Shown here: one piece after another, positions 1 to 9,007 of the stretch | Numbering within the stretch: the stretch's first letter is position 1 | How the letters are laid out: each line of letters starts with the position of its first letter | DNA from: Bacteroidales bacterium | GTDB taxonomy: Bacteria; Bacteroidota; Bacteroidia; Bacteroidales; UBA1402 | Direction of reading: 5' to 3' | NCBI GenBank assembly: GCA_017380635.1 | Contig: JAFODP010000017.1 | Span: 124,001 to 188,000 of the forward strand | Length of the DNA stretch: 64,000 nt | Made by a program: the position numbers and the translations under genes | The notes under the pieces: model-generated | What the model was told of the DNA's origin: nothing | Databases searched by the model: none | Seen by the model: the letters and a program-made list of their open reading frames with translations, nothing else

Positions 1-625
1 GAGGATTTTCCGTGGTGTTCACAAAGCTGACAATGTGGTCGAGCACACCGGCGTTGCTGAACACGTTCTTGAAATACAAGTAGTCGTCGTTGGTAAGACC
101 CATACCACCAAGGATGATTTTGTCGGCCTGCGCACGGAGAGCCACATTAGCCATTACCTGGTTGTAAGGTTGGTCGGGGTCGGCAAAGAAAGGAATCTTC
201 TGACCAGATACCAAGGTGTTGTTCAAGTCGATACCGGCGATACCGGTTGCAATCAATTCCGAAGGCTGACGACGACGCACGGGGTTCACCGAAGGACCAC
301 CGATTTCCACTTCTTTACCTTCGGGCACAGGACCTCCATCGATGGGATCGCCGAAAGCGTTGAAGAAACGGCCGGCCAATTGTTCGCCCACTTTCAAAGA
401 AGGAGCCTTGCCCAAGAATACAACTTCTGCATTGGTTCTCAAACCTTCGGTGCCACCAAACACCTGCAGGGTAACATCTTCGCCCATAATCTTTACCACC
501 TGAGCCAATTTTCCATCAACGGTAGCCAATTCGTCATAGCCCACGTTGGTAGCCTTCAGCGTACAGGTAGCTTTGGTGATCTGGGTAATTTTGGTGTATA
601 TTTTCTGAAATGCTTTTGTTGCCAT
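1..625 (-). CDS. atpB: V-type ATP synthase subunit B, 5' part only
   Basis: This is the N-terminal part, about 208 residues, of the non-catalytic B subunit of a V/A-type rotary ATPase; the rest lies beyond the left edge. It starts at the ATG at 625, with protein MATKAFQKIYTKITQITKAT. The beta-barrel domain is followed by the typical B-subunit segments GRFFNAFGDPIDGGP and NPVRRRQPSELIATGIAGID, which are close to those of archaeal and bacterial B subunits. B subunits alternate with A in the A3B3 head and bind nucleotide without being the main catalytic site. The gene follows subunit A with a 12-bp gap in the same operon. Subunits D, I and K would be expected further left. Identity is very likely; only the truncation limits the description. 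Confidence 0.95.
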   Translation of the reverse strand, partial: MATKAFQKIYTKITQITKATCTLKATNVGYDELATVDGKLAQVVKIMGEDVTLQVFGGTEGLRTNAEVVFLGKAPSLKVGEQLAGRFFNAFGDPIDGGPVPEGKEVEIGGPSVNPVRRRQPSELIATGIAGIDLNNTLVSGQKIPFFADPDQPYNQVMANVALRAQADKIILGGMGLTNDDYLYFKNVFSNAGVLDHIVSFVNTTENP

Positions 626-637
626 ATTATTTCATTT

Positions 638-2395
638 TTAGCGGATAACACGTTCGTTGAGAATGCTTTCCAATTCGTTTTCGTGCTTATGGAAAGCTTC
701 AGACTGGAATTCACTGTAGTTCATCTGACGGAGCGCGTTGATAAGACGTTTGAAATAATCCATTACCTGGGTAAAGTCGTCAAAACGATAGTCGGCACGA
801 ACCACAGACATCACCAATTTCAACATATATTGCTGACGTTCGATAGGACAAACGGCATCGATGGCATCGAAAGCATCCTGTTGCAGGATAACGAAGTCGA
901 TAACTTCTGATTTCCAGAAAGTCAAGTGATATTCCAAGGGTACACCGTCATCACCAAGGATGTTGATTTGTTCCTGAACTTCCTTACCTCTTTGCATCAA
1001 GGTCTTCATTTCGTTCACCATAGGAATCCATTCGGGCGAGATGAGCTTAGAGATATATTCTTCGAATTCGGGATATTCGATGTACTTAGAATAAGAATCG
1101 ATGGGGTTTACAGCCGGATAACGCTTGCGGTCGGCACGAGCCTGTTCCAAAGCGTAGAAACAACGGGCAGCCTTCTTGGTACCTTCGGTAACAGGTTCTT
1201 TCAAGTTACCACCGGCAGGAGAAACCGTACCGATGAAGGTGATAGAACCGGTATGACCATTGTTCAGATATACATAACCGGCACGACCGTAGAAAGCAGA
1301 AATAATAGCCGACAAGTCCATGGGGAAAGCATCCTGACCGGGCAATTCTTCCAAACGGTTAGACATTTCACGCAATGCCTGAGCCCAACGAGAAGTAGAG
1401 TCGGCCATCAAAAGGATCTTCAGACCCATTGAACGATAATATTCGGCGATGGTCATAGCGGTGTAAACAGAAGCTTCACGGGCAGCTACGGGCATGTTTG
1501 AAGTATTGGCCACGATGATGGTACGTTCCATCAACTTACGACCGGTATGGGGGTCGACCAATTCGGGGAATTCGGTAAAGATTTCCACTACTTCGTTGGC
1601 ACGTTCACCACAAGCAGCCATAATTACGATGTCGGCTTCGGCCTGCTTTGAAATAGCGTGCTGCAACACCGTTTTACCGGTACCGAAAGGACCGGGGATA
1701 AAGCCGGTACCACCTTCTACGATGGGGTTAGCAATGTCGATGATACGCACACCCGTTTCCAACAGACGGAAAGGACGGGGTTTTTCTTTGTAAGCGGTGA
1801 GCGCCTTTTTCACCGGCCAACGTTGCACCATGGTAACATTCACATCCTTGCCTTGTTCGTCGGTGAGGACGGCAATGGTGTCGTTGATGCGATATTCGCC
1901 ATCGGCTACGATGCTCTTGATGGTGTAAGTTCCTTTGAAAGTGAAGGGAACCATAATTTTATGAGGTTGGAAGTTTTCGTCTACTTCGCCCAACCAGTCG
2001 GCAGCAGCCACCTTATCGCCCACTTTGGCAATGGTCTTGAACTGCCACAATTTATCTGCATCCAGCGGAGAGGTATATTCGCCACGACGCAAGAACACAC
2101 CTTCCATCTTGTCCAAGTCGTTTTCCAAACCATCAAGGTTGCGAGAAAGCAAACCGGGACCCAATTCCACTTCCAACATGTGACCGCTGAATTCCACTTC
2201 GCTACCTACTTTCAGACCACGGGTGCTTTCGAACACCTGCACATAAGCGTCAGCGCCTACCACCTTGATAACTTCCGCCATCAGTTTGGTCTGGCCCGTC
2301 AGAATGTAGCAGATTTCGTTCTGGCTCACAGGTCCGTCAACGGTAACAATCACCAAGTTGGAAATAATTCCTTTTACTGTTCCTTTTGTTGACAT
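638..2395 (-). CDS. atpA: V-type ATP synthase catalytic subunit A
   Basis: This 585-residue catalytic A subunit hydrolyses or makes ATP in the cytoplasmic A3B3 head of a V/A-type ATPase. The Walker A loop GPFGTGKT is at residues 235-242, preceded by the family segment LLETGVRIIDIANPIVEGGTG. The A-type non-homologous insertion is present before the P-loop, and the segment MADSTSRWAQALREMSNRLE follows it. The length matches normal A subunits. It lies between the DUF2764 gene (29-bp gap) and subunit B (12-bp gap). In Bacteroidetes such enzymes occur beside or instead of F-type ATPases. Whether this one pumps protons or sodium cannot be told here, because the K ring subunit is outside the window. 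Confidence 0.97.
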   Translation of the reverse strand: MSTKGTVKGIISNLVIVTVDGPVSQNEICYILTGQTKLMAEVIKVVGADAYVQVFESTRGLKVGSEVEFSGHMLEVELGPGLLSRNLDGLENDLDKMEGVFLRRGEYTSPLDADKLWQFKTIAKVGDKVAAADWLGEVDENFQPHKIMVPFTFKGTYTIKSIVADGEYRINDTIAVLTDEQGKDVNVTMVQRWPVKKALTAYKEKPRPFRLLETGVRIIDIANPIVEGGTGFIPGPFGTGKTVLQHAISKQAEADIVIMAACGERANEVVEIFTEFPELVDPHTGRKLMERTIIVANTSNMPVAAREASVYTAMTIAEYYRSMGLKILLMADSTSRWAQALREMSNRLEELPGQDAFPMDLSAIISAFYGRAGYVYLNNGHTGSITFIGTVSPAGGNLKEPVTEGTKKAARCFYALEQARADRKRYPAVNPIDSYSKYIEYPEFEEYISKLISPEWIPMVNEMKTLMQRGKEVQEQINILGDDGVPLEYHLTFWKSEVIDFVILQQDAFDAIDAVCPIERQQYMLKLVMSVVRADYRFDDFTQVMDYFKRLINALRQMNYSEFQSEAFHKHENELESILNERVIR

Positions 2396-2424
2396 AATAT
2401 TTATCGTTTTATCATTTAATTATC

Positions 2425-3249
2425 TTACTTTAACTGAGCGCCTTCCTTCATCGACAGAATCAAATGACGGAAAATTTCTTCACCCTGCTTGGCATCCAGC
2501 TTCAACCAACGTTCTACCGATTGCAGCTTGATGAGATAAGCCAGCAATACTTCGATGGAGAAATAATAGCCGGTGCAGAGTTCGTCCAGAAACTCCCATT
2601 GAATACGGTCGATTTGTTTTTCTTTTCGCAAAAGGTCGCTTTCGTCGTTCATGCGCATCAGCGTTTCGATAGCGGGGAAAATACCGTTCAGGTTGAAATC
2701 CCTGGCCGAAGAGCTGCGCAGAGCATGCGTCACTTCGTTGTCGCCTACCACTTGTGTTTCGATATCCATGCCATATTTGCGGCAATTGAGGGCAATCTGC
2801 ACATTGTTCAGATGCCACTGAAACTCAAACCAACGACGAACAAAGGCATTGGGCGCTTGTTGCGTATATTCGTAGAACATAGCTGTGAGATATTGTTCCT
2901 CTTGTCCGGCGGGAATCTTGCTATCGCGCAAATCGCGCATAAAAGTCAGGAAATAAGCCGGAACACCTTCCAGAGGAGCCTTGTCTTCGTAATCGAGCAA
3001 CTGCCACTGTTCGTTGAAATCTTCAGCGCTCAGCATGCCCAGAGGATGAAGCTCGGCTTCTTTATCTTTCAGCCAGGTGAGCAGATTACGGTTTTCGTAA
3101 GTCATGCGGAAATAGCGCAACAAAGCAGCATCTTCCTTGGCCAAAGCCTGCATCAGTTCGTCCACGTATTCCACGTAGCCCACCGACAACTTAGCATCGT
3201 CCAAATTGATTTCCGGCAAACCTGCCACCAAGTAATAATAGTTGTTCAT
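2425..3249 (-). CDS. DUF2764 family protein of the V-ATPase operon
   Basis: This 274-residue protein begins MNNYYYLVAGLPEINLDDAK, the typical start of the DUF2764 family, which is found in V-ATPase operons of Bacteroidetes, chlamydiae and spirochaetes. There is no signal peptide or membrane segment. The rest is mostly helical with many acidic and aromatic residues. Its start overlaps the stop of subunit E in an ATGA arrangement, so translation of the two is probably coupled. No recognisable C or F subunit lies between E and A, so this protein may play the part of a central-stalk subunit such as C/d. That role is inference from position and size. The family assignment is confident. Confidence 0.88.
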   Translation of the reverse strand: MNNYYYLVAGLPEINLDDAKLSVGYVEYVDELMQALAKEDAALLRYFRMTYENRNLLTWLKDKEAELHPLGMLSAEDFNEQWQLLDYEDKAPLEGVPAYFLTFMRDLRDSKIPAGQEEQYLTAMFYEYTQQAPNAFVRRWFEFQWHLNNVQIALNCRKYGMDIETQVVGDNEVTHALRSSSARDFNLNGIFPAIETLMRMNDESDLLRKEKQIDRIQWEFLDELCTGYYFSIEVLLAYLIKLQSVERWLKLDAKQGEEIFRHLILSMKEGAQLK

Positions 3250-3833
3250 CAGAAGAGCATTTCTACGAGTTTCGGACGCAAGAATTCCTTGAAGTAAGCC
3301 ACAAAGTCTTGTTTGCCCAACTGAATTTTGTAAGAGCCATCGGCAGCAGCCAGCACGAAATCGGTAGCCAAGCCGTTCACTTGCTTAATCTGCAAGCCGG
3401 CTTTAAGTGCATCGGCAGCTTCTTTCTTGAAATAAGCCGTAAGCGCAGCTTCGTCGGCCGTTTCGATGATAAGTTCGCCCTTGCTTGCCCAGTTCTGTAC
3501 AAAAGTAAGAATGAGTTGAGGCATAAACTTTTCGGTCAGCGTTTGGTCCATGCTTTCGCTCACCACCTTGTCGTTGAGCAGATTGATTACTTCAGACTTC
3601 AAAGCTTCCAAGGCCTGATTGGCGAAAAGCTTCAATTCTGCCTTGGTGTTCTTGTCCAATTCTTCGGCCTGTTTCTGAGCAGCAGCCAGCATTTCTTCGG
3701 CTTGCTTCTGAGCAGCAGCCAAAATTTCAGCCTTCTTTGCTTCGGCCTGAGCCACAATGTCGGCAGCTTGTTGATTACCTTTTTCAACACCTTCGCGCAA
3801 CAATTGCTCGGTCAATTCCTGAATTTTGTTCAT
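3249..3833 (-). CDS. atpE: V-type ATP synthase subunit E
   Basis: This 194-residue peripheral-stalk subunit connects the catalytic head to the membrane part of the V-ATPase. The first 90 residues are a long Ala/Glu/Lys/Gln-rich helix that includes a repeated AAAQKQAEE segment, as expected for the coiled coil of an E subunit. The C-terminal half is a mixed globular domain that binds the head. It is the first gene of the operon seen here, with a TAnnTTTG promoter element about 75 bp upstream (3909-3916). Its TGA stop overlaps the ATG of the DUF2764 gene. Length and composition fit the family. The call rests on architecture and operon context more than on conserved motifs, which are weak in E subunits. 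Confidence 0.9.
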   Translation of the reverse strand: MNKIQELTEQLLREGVEKGNQQAADIVAQAEAKKAEILAAAQKQAEEMLAAAQKQAEELDKNTKAELKLFANQALEALKSEVINLLNDKVVSESMDQTLTEKFMPQLILTFVQNWASKGELIIETADEAALTAYFKKEAADALKAGLQIKQVNGLATDFVLAAADGSYKIQLGKQDFVAYFKEFLRPKLVEMLF

Positions 3834-3908
3834 ATTAGTTCAATTTAAATATATTTATTGTTCGTTATTGTTCATTTTCAGACACTTCCACGCGGAAGCA
3901 AAATCCCA

Positions 3909-3916
3909 CAAATGTA
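3909..3916 (-). promoter_or_regulatory. -7 element for the V-ATPase operon
   Basis: On the minus strand this reads TACATTTG, matching the Bacteroidetes sigma-70 -7 consensus TAnnTTTG, 76 bp upstream of the subunit E start. A clear -33 TTTG is not visible at the usual distance. Confidence 0.6.
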
Positions 3917-3953
3917 GGAAATATTTCACATTAAAGCGACATAAATATGCAAT

Positions 3954-4005
3954 AAAAAAGAGCGGAAAAACATCCTTTTTCGTGAATGTCTCTCCGCCCC
4001 TCTTG
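3954..4005 (-). terminator. Terminator of the FAS1/SusCD operon
   Basis: Read on the minus strand just after the last SusD gene, an outer stem (AAGAGGGGCGGA with TCCGCTCTT, containing a small bulge) encloses an inner stem ACATTC/GGATGT. The structure runs into TTTTTT. It lies between the SusD stop and the V-ATPase promoter and separates the two operons. Confidence 0.65.
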
Positions 4006-4021
4006 TTTATTTCATCATACT

Positions 4022-5791
4022 TTATTCAGCTGGCTGATGAGGATAAGGGATAAACCAATCTTCTACGCTCTTGCTTGCAAATTCTCCGGCACGTTCGGGA
4101 AATTTCTTAGCCAAGGCATCTGCGATATAATTGGGCGCATCCGGGTGATTGGTGTAGCGCAACAAATCGTGGAAACGGTTGCCCTTGAAAGCGGTTTCCA
4201 AAGCACATTCTTCCAACAATACCTTTTCTACGAACAAGATAGAGTCGTTCAAATTAGGATTGGCATTTTCGAAGAAGAAGCCCACTCTGGTTGAAACACC
4301 CTGACCACGAGTACGGGTACCCACATTAAACAAGAAGACCTGATCGCTCCATTTTTCTACCAAAGCGCTATCCAATTCCCAAGAGCTCACTTTCAAGGAG
4401 TCTCTCAAGGTGGCCAGATTCAAACCATTGTTGATTACAGCCAAAGCCACACTGGGTTTACCTGCACGGTTTATAGCTTCGGCATAGCGCAAATAAGCCA
4501 AGTTTGAAGACTGCAGATAGATTTGGTTTGACATTGCACTGCTCGATGTCAAATAAGTCGTGATGTACACAGAGCTTTTAGGTTCCTGGTAAATAGCCAA
4601 TTGTTCAAACTGCTTCATTTCGGTAGCAGACATACCTTCGGTAGACAGAGTTTCCATGTTTTCTTCCACATACTTCATAGAACCCGTAATACCACGCAAG
4701 TCGCCGGTAGCAGCAATATTCACACGATTACCTTGAGCATCTTCGCCCTGATGCAGATAAGGCTGCTGGGCAAAGAATTGAATAGCATTTTCCGTAGGCT
4801 TTACACAATAATCGGTATAGGTATAACGATACATTTTCGACGCATTGAAACGACCATAATCATCGTTGATATAATACTCCATATTGGCCGTAGTTTCATT
4901 AAGATATTGCAAATCCCATTCATGTTTAATCGTATATCCATCCAAGAAATAGTTATTATAAGGATCGTCTTTCGAATAACCATTTATAGAAATAAGATTA
5001 GGTTCTTCGTACAAAAAAGATGAATTATCAACATCTACCACAGCAAGATTTTTATAAATATCCTGATAATACATCTCGGCTGCTTGCGTATACATACCCT
5101 TCCACAAATAGATTTCTCCCAGAATATAATACATAGAAGGAATCAACTTGTCAATATTGCCGGAGGTTACCGGATAGGTAGGATAAGAAACACCAAGCAT
5201 AGGATACAAATCGGCGATAAGCAAATCGAACAAAGCTTCTCTGTCCTTGAAGTACAAATCCTTGTTAGAAGAAATTTCTTGCGATTGAGCCACCGTCAGA
5301 ATAGGAATTTCGTAGTAGAAAGCACCATTGTAGTTGAGCGCCATCTGCAAATAGGTCCAGGCACGGATAGCCTTGGCAGCAGCCACTTCGCGAAGCATGG
5401 TCAACTCACCTTGCACCACAATGCTGGTATCCATATTCTGAATCAGATAATTACAGTTGTTGATAACGGCATAATAATTGCTCAGATTCAGATATTCGTT
5501 GTCCGTATCACTGTAATCCAATTGATTCAAAGCAATCAAATCGTTGGTGGTATTGTGGGTAACATCCATCAAATCGCCACGCAATTCGCCCAACAACACA
5601 TATTGATCGCCCAATTTCTGAAACTTGGAAAGTATACCTACCAAAGAGAATACAGAGTCGTTAGGAGAATCCAAGCGGTTGTTGTCGGCATACACATAGC
5701 GGTCGGATTCCACATACATCATCTTTTCGCAAGAAGAGAAGCCGACCAGCATGGTCATCATTAAAACTAATACTATATTAAACTGTTTCAT
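4022..5791 (-). CDS. RagB/SusD family outer-membrane lipoprotein
   Basis: This 589-residue SusD-like surface lipoprotein is the last gene of the six-gene operon. The signal peptide ends in a lipobox LVGFSSC with the acylated cysteine at residue 21, so the protein should sit on the outer face of the outer membrane and form the lid of its SusC partner. The body has the helical TPR-like SusD fold signature, with segments such as AAAKAIRAWTYLQMALNYNG near residue 130 and a C-terminal ECALETAFKGNRFHDLLRYT. It lies 18 bp after the 1059-residue SusC gene, its likely partner. The bound substrate is unknown. No hydrolase or protease in the operon hints at it. Confidence 0.93.
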   Translation of the reverse strand: MKQFNIVLVLMMTMLVGFSSCEKMMYVESDRYVYADNNRLDSPNDSVFSLVGILSKFQKLGDQYVLLGELRGDLMDVTHNTTNDLIALNQLDYSDTDNEYLNLSNYYAVINNCNYLIQNMDTSIVVQGELTMLREVAAAKAIRAWTYLQMALNYNGAFYYEIPILTVAQSQEISSNKDLYFKDREALFDLLIADLYPMLGVSYPTYPVTSGNIDKLIPSMYYILGEIYLWKGMYTQAAEMYYQDIYKNLAVVDVDNSSFLYEEPNLISINGYSKDDPYNNYFLDGYTIKHEWDLQYLNETTANMEYYINDDYGRFNASKMYRYTYTDYCVKPTENAIQFFAQQPYLHQGEDAQGNRVNIAATGDLRGITGSMKYVEENMETLSTEGMSATEMKQFEQLAIYQEPKSSVYITTYLTSSSAMSNQIYLQSSNLAYLRYAEAINRAGKPSVALAVINNGLNLATLRDSLKVSSWELDSALVEKWSDQVFLFNVGTRTRGQGVSTRVGFFFENANPNLNDSILFVEKVLLEECALETAFKGNRFHDLLRYTNHPDAPNYIADALAKKFPERAGEFASKSVEDWFIPYPHQPAE

Positions 5792-5809
5792 TTCAGTTGG
5801 ATTAAGCGA

Positions 5810-8800
5810 TTACAAATTAATTCTTACACCTACGGTATAGGAAGCACTCTGGGGCAACAAGCCGGTGTCGATACCTTGGTACAGCACATTGTTTGAAGCA
5901 GAACTTTCAGGATCGCAGCCCAAATAAGAACTCCAGGTCCACAAGTTGTTGGCAGAAGCCCAAACCGTCATCGCATTGATGAAAGGAATCTTATAAGGAA
6001 GATCCCACGACAGGCTTACATTCTTCAGGCGCAAGTAAGAAGCGTCTTCCACCCAACGTGAAGAGAAGCGTGCGTTACCCATGGGGTCGCCATATACCGC
6101 TCTGGGGATATTGGTTTCGTCGCCCGAACTTCTCCAACGGTTCAACACAGCGGTCGATTGGTTTTCGAAAGTCGACATCGATTCCAAAATACGACGTTGA
6201 TAGTTGTACACATCGTTACCCAAAGAATAACCCAAAGTTGCAGACAAGCTTACGTTCTTGTAAGAAAGGCTTGATGACAAAATACCGGTAAAGTCGGGAT
6301 TGGGATTACCGATAACTTGTTTATCCTTTTCGTCGATAATACCATCAGCCACAACATCTTCGAAGATAGCGTCACCGGGAGCAAAATAGCTGTAGGTACC
6401 GTTTTCGTTCAACACCTTCAAGTTGTTGTAAGCATCCACTTCGGCCTGATCTGAATAAACACCCAAGTATTTGTAACCGTAGAACTGAGCCACCGGACCA
6501 CCTTCGGCAGTAAGGATTTCAGCGTCGAAAGCGTTAGTGGTGTAGTTGCCATCGGCCAAAGCAATGATTTCGTTCTGGTTGTGTGCCACAGTAGCGGTAG
6601 CTTCCCAACGCCAGTTAGAGGTATTGAGCAAGCGAGCATTCATAGCCACTTCGAAACCGCGGTTGCGCAACGAACCATCATTAGCCCAATAGTTCTTAAA
6701 ACCTGATACTTCGCTCAACTGCTTCAAGCAAAGCAAATCTTTGGTATGATGATCGTATACATCGGCACTCATAGAGAAACGGTTGCCGAACAAAGACAAA
6801 TCGAAACCGAGGTTAGCCTTACGGGTGGTTTCCCACTTCAAGCCTTGGTTACCAATATTGGCCAAAACCAAACCATTAGCCTTGTTGTAGAAAGTTTCAG
6901 AAGAGAAATAAGAATAGGTTACATAGTCTTCCAACTTGTCGTTACCCACGAAACCAATACTGCTGCGCAGTTTCAACTGATCGATGGCAGTGACATCGGC
7001 CATGAAGTCTTCGGCAGAGAGCAACCAAGCACCCGACAATGAGGGGAAAACTGCCCAGTTGACACCAAAGAGTTTCAAAGCGCCTTTTTCAATATCGGTA
7101 CCGAAACGAGAGCAAGCTTCCATGGTAACGTTAGCTGAAAGGAAATATTTCTGCAAATAATTCCAATCGGCATTAGCATACCAAGCAATGTTCTTCAGAT
7201 TGATACTGGCACCATCCGTCACTTTGCGTTTCAAATTACCCGACACATCCACCTGAGTATCGTTGGGCGTATTGTAACCGGCCACATAATCCCAAACCTT
7301 GTTATTGAGCAAGAAACGGAAACCACCGGTGGCAGACAAAGCATGATCGCCAAAGGCACGACGATAGTTCAGGTTGCTTTCCAAATGGGTGCGGATTTCA
7401 CGCAAGTTCTGAGCCTTGGCTTCTGATGTATAAGAAGCGAATGTACCATCTTCTTTATACACAACTTCAGGAGCAACCCCCTGGCTGGGCGTAAAGTAAG
7501 ATTCGAACACTTTATTCAAGGTATAAGCAGCCACGGCATTGAAAGCGAAATGATCGTTGATTTGCCACTTAGGCTTAGCCACAGCGGTAAAGTTGGTCAT
7601 ATCGGTCACCTGTTGAGCCAAAGACATAATAGCAGCCGGGTTGTTGATAGCCAAATCGTCGTAGGTTTCCAAGTTGTTGGTCAAGGTCTTGGTCAGATAC
7701 GAATATTGATAAGGGGCAAACATCGGCGATTTTACAGCGGCCAAATAAGTAGGCGACGTACGCGAAGTCATACCGTCGTTGAACAAGTCGTTGTTGATAC
7801 TGCTGATAGAGAAGTCTACCACAGAAGTAATGTTCTTGGCAATATTCATATCAGAGTTGAAACGGAAACTGATGTGCGAAGTGTTGGTACCTTCTACCAC
7901 ACCGCTGTTGTTTGAATAGCCAACAGACAAAGCATACATACCACGGTCGTCACCACCGGTAGCGCGAGCACTATAAGATTGGTTGAAACCATTGCGATAG
8001 ATATCTTTACCCCAATCGGTATTGTTGTGGTATTTCAGATAATACACATAGTTTTCGTTTTCGTTGAACATCGGCATGGCGTTCACATCGATGGGAGAAA
8101 ACAAGGTATTCTTGTAGAGTTCCGAGATGAGCAAACGGCTTTCGGCCGTATTCAAGGTAGGAATTCTGTTGGGTTCCATGGTCTGACCCATAGCCACATC
8201 GGCAACAATCTTGGTGGCCATAGAATGACCGCGCTTGGTTTCAATCAGAATAACACCATTGGCAGCTTTCGAACCATACAAAGAAGTAGCATCCTTGATA
8301 ACGGTGATATTTTCGATATCGTAGAGCGGAATATGGTTCAAGAAATTGTGATAGAAACCGGCATGCAAAGATTCCAAATCGTTGTACGATTCCATGATAA
8401 TACCATCCACAATAACCAGAGGTTGAGAATTGGTATTGATAGAGTTGATACCACGGATATACATCACCGAACCGATACCATCCTTACCGGAACGTTGGGT
8501 AGAGCGAACGGTACCCATCTGGTTCTGAATAAGTTGATCGATGGTGTATTGAGGAGCAATCTTCTGCAGATTTTCCAATTGTGAATAGGCAGATCCTTCC
8601 GAAACTAGTTCGTCGTTTACCAGGGCATATTCGAGGGGCGAACCATAAGGCTTGCTGAATGTATTGCTCGACAAAGCAACATCCACGCGCGCACGACCTC
8701 TCCATTCGATAACACGGGTATCATAGCCGGGAGCCGATACGGTGAAATACGAAGTAGGTTGTTTAATACGCAATTTGTACATACCCTTTTCGTTGGTAAA

Positions 8801-8989
8801 CACGGCCACATCATTCATCTTGATGGTAGCACCCAATACCACTGAATCGGTAGCTTGGTCGAAAACACGACCTTCAATCCAAGTATATTCGCTATTGTCC
8901 TGAGCCTGAGCTTGGGCCTCAACAGAGAAGATACTTACAAGTACGGTAGCCACGAGGGCTAAGGCTTTGATATAGTTTTTCATAATCAT
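5810..8989 (-). CDS. SusC/RagA family TonB-linked outer-membrane transporter
   Basis: This 1059-residue SusC-type transporter takes up ligands through the outer membrane using TonB energy. After a signal peptide ending near SVEAQAQAQ comes a carboxypeptidase-regulatory-like beta-sandwich (about residues 36-108). A plug domain follows with the hallmark VMYIRGINSINTNSQPLVIV and VDGIIM, then a 22-strand-type barrel ending in an aromatic-poor but typical VGVRINL terminus. There is no STN domain, so it is not expected to signal to an anti-sigma factor. The start could be the ATG at 8989 (MIMKNYIK) or at 8983 (MKNYIK). It lies 18 bp after a FAS1 gene and 18 bp before its SusD partner. Confidence 0.94.
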   Translation of the reverse strand: MIMKNYIKALALVATVLVSIFSVEAQAQAQDNSEYTWIEGRVFDQATDSVVLGATIKMNDVAVFTNEKGMYKLRIKQPTSYFTVSAPGYDTRVIEWRGRARVDVALSSNTFSKPYGSPLEYALVNDELVSEGSAYSQLENLQKIAPQYTIDQLIQNQMGTVRSTQRSGKDGIGSVMYIRGINSINTNSQPLVIVDGIIMESYNDLESLHAGFYHNFLNHIPLYDIENITVIKDATSLYGSKAANGVILIETKRGHSMATKIVADVAMGQTMEPNRIPTLNTAESRLLISELYKNTLFSPIDVNAMPMFNENENYVYYLKYHNNTDWGKDIYRNGFNQSYSARATGGDDRGMYALSVGYSNNSGVVEGTNTSHISFRFNSDMNIAKNITSVVDFSISSINNDLFNDGMTSRTSPTYLAAVKSPMFAPYQYSYLTKTLTNNLETYDDLAINNPAAIMSLAQQVTDMTNFTAVAKPKWQINDHFAFNAVAAYTLNKVFESYFTPSQGVAPEVVYKEDGTFASYTSEAKAQNLREIRTHLESNLNYRRAFGDHALSATGGFRFLLNNKVWDYVAGYNTPNDTQVDVSGNLKRKVTDGASINLKNIAWYANADWNYLQKYFLSANVTMEACSRFGTDIEKGALKLFGVNWAVFPSLSGAWLLSAEDFMADVTAIDQLKLRSSIGFVGNDKLEDYVTYSYFSSETFYNKANGLVLANIGNQGLKWETTRKANLGFDLSLFGNRFSMSADVYDHHTKDLLCLKQLSEVSGFKNYWANDGSLRNRGFEVAMNARLLNTSNWRWEATATVAHNQNEIIALADGNYTTNAFDAEILTAEGGPVAQFYGYKYLGVYSDQAEVDAYNNLKVLNENGTYSYFAPGDAIFEDVVADGIIDEKDKQVIGNPNPDFTGILSSSLSYKNVSLSATLGYSLGNDVYNYQRRILESMSTFENQSTAVLNRWRSSGDETNIPRAVYGDPMGNARFSSRWVEDASYLRLKNVSLSWDLPYKIPFINAMTVWASANNLWTWSSYLGCDPESSASNNVLYQGIDTGLLPQSASYTVGVRINL

Positions 8990-9007
8990 ACTTCTTTATT
9001 AGGCCGA

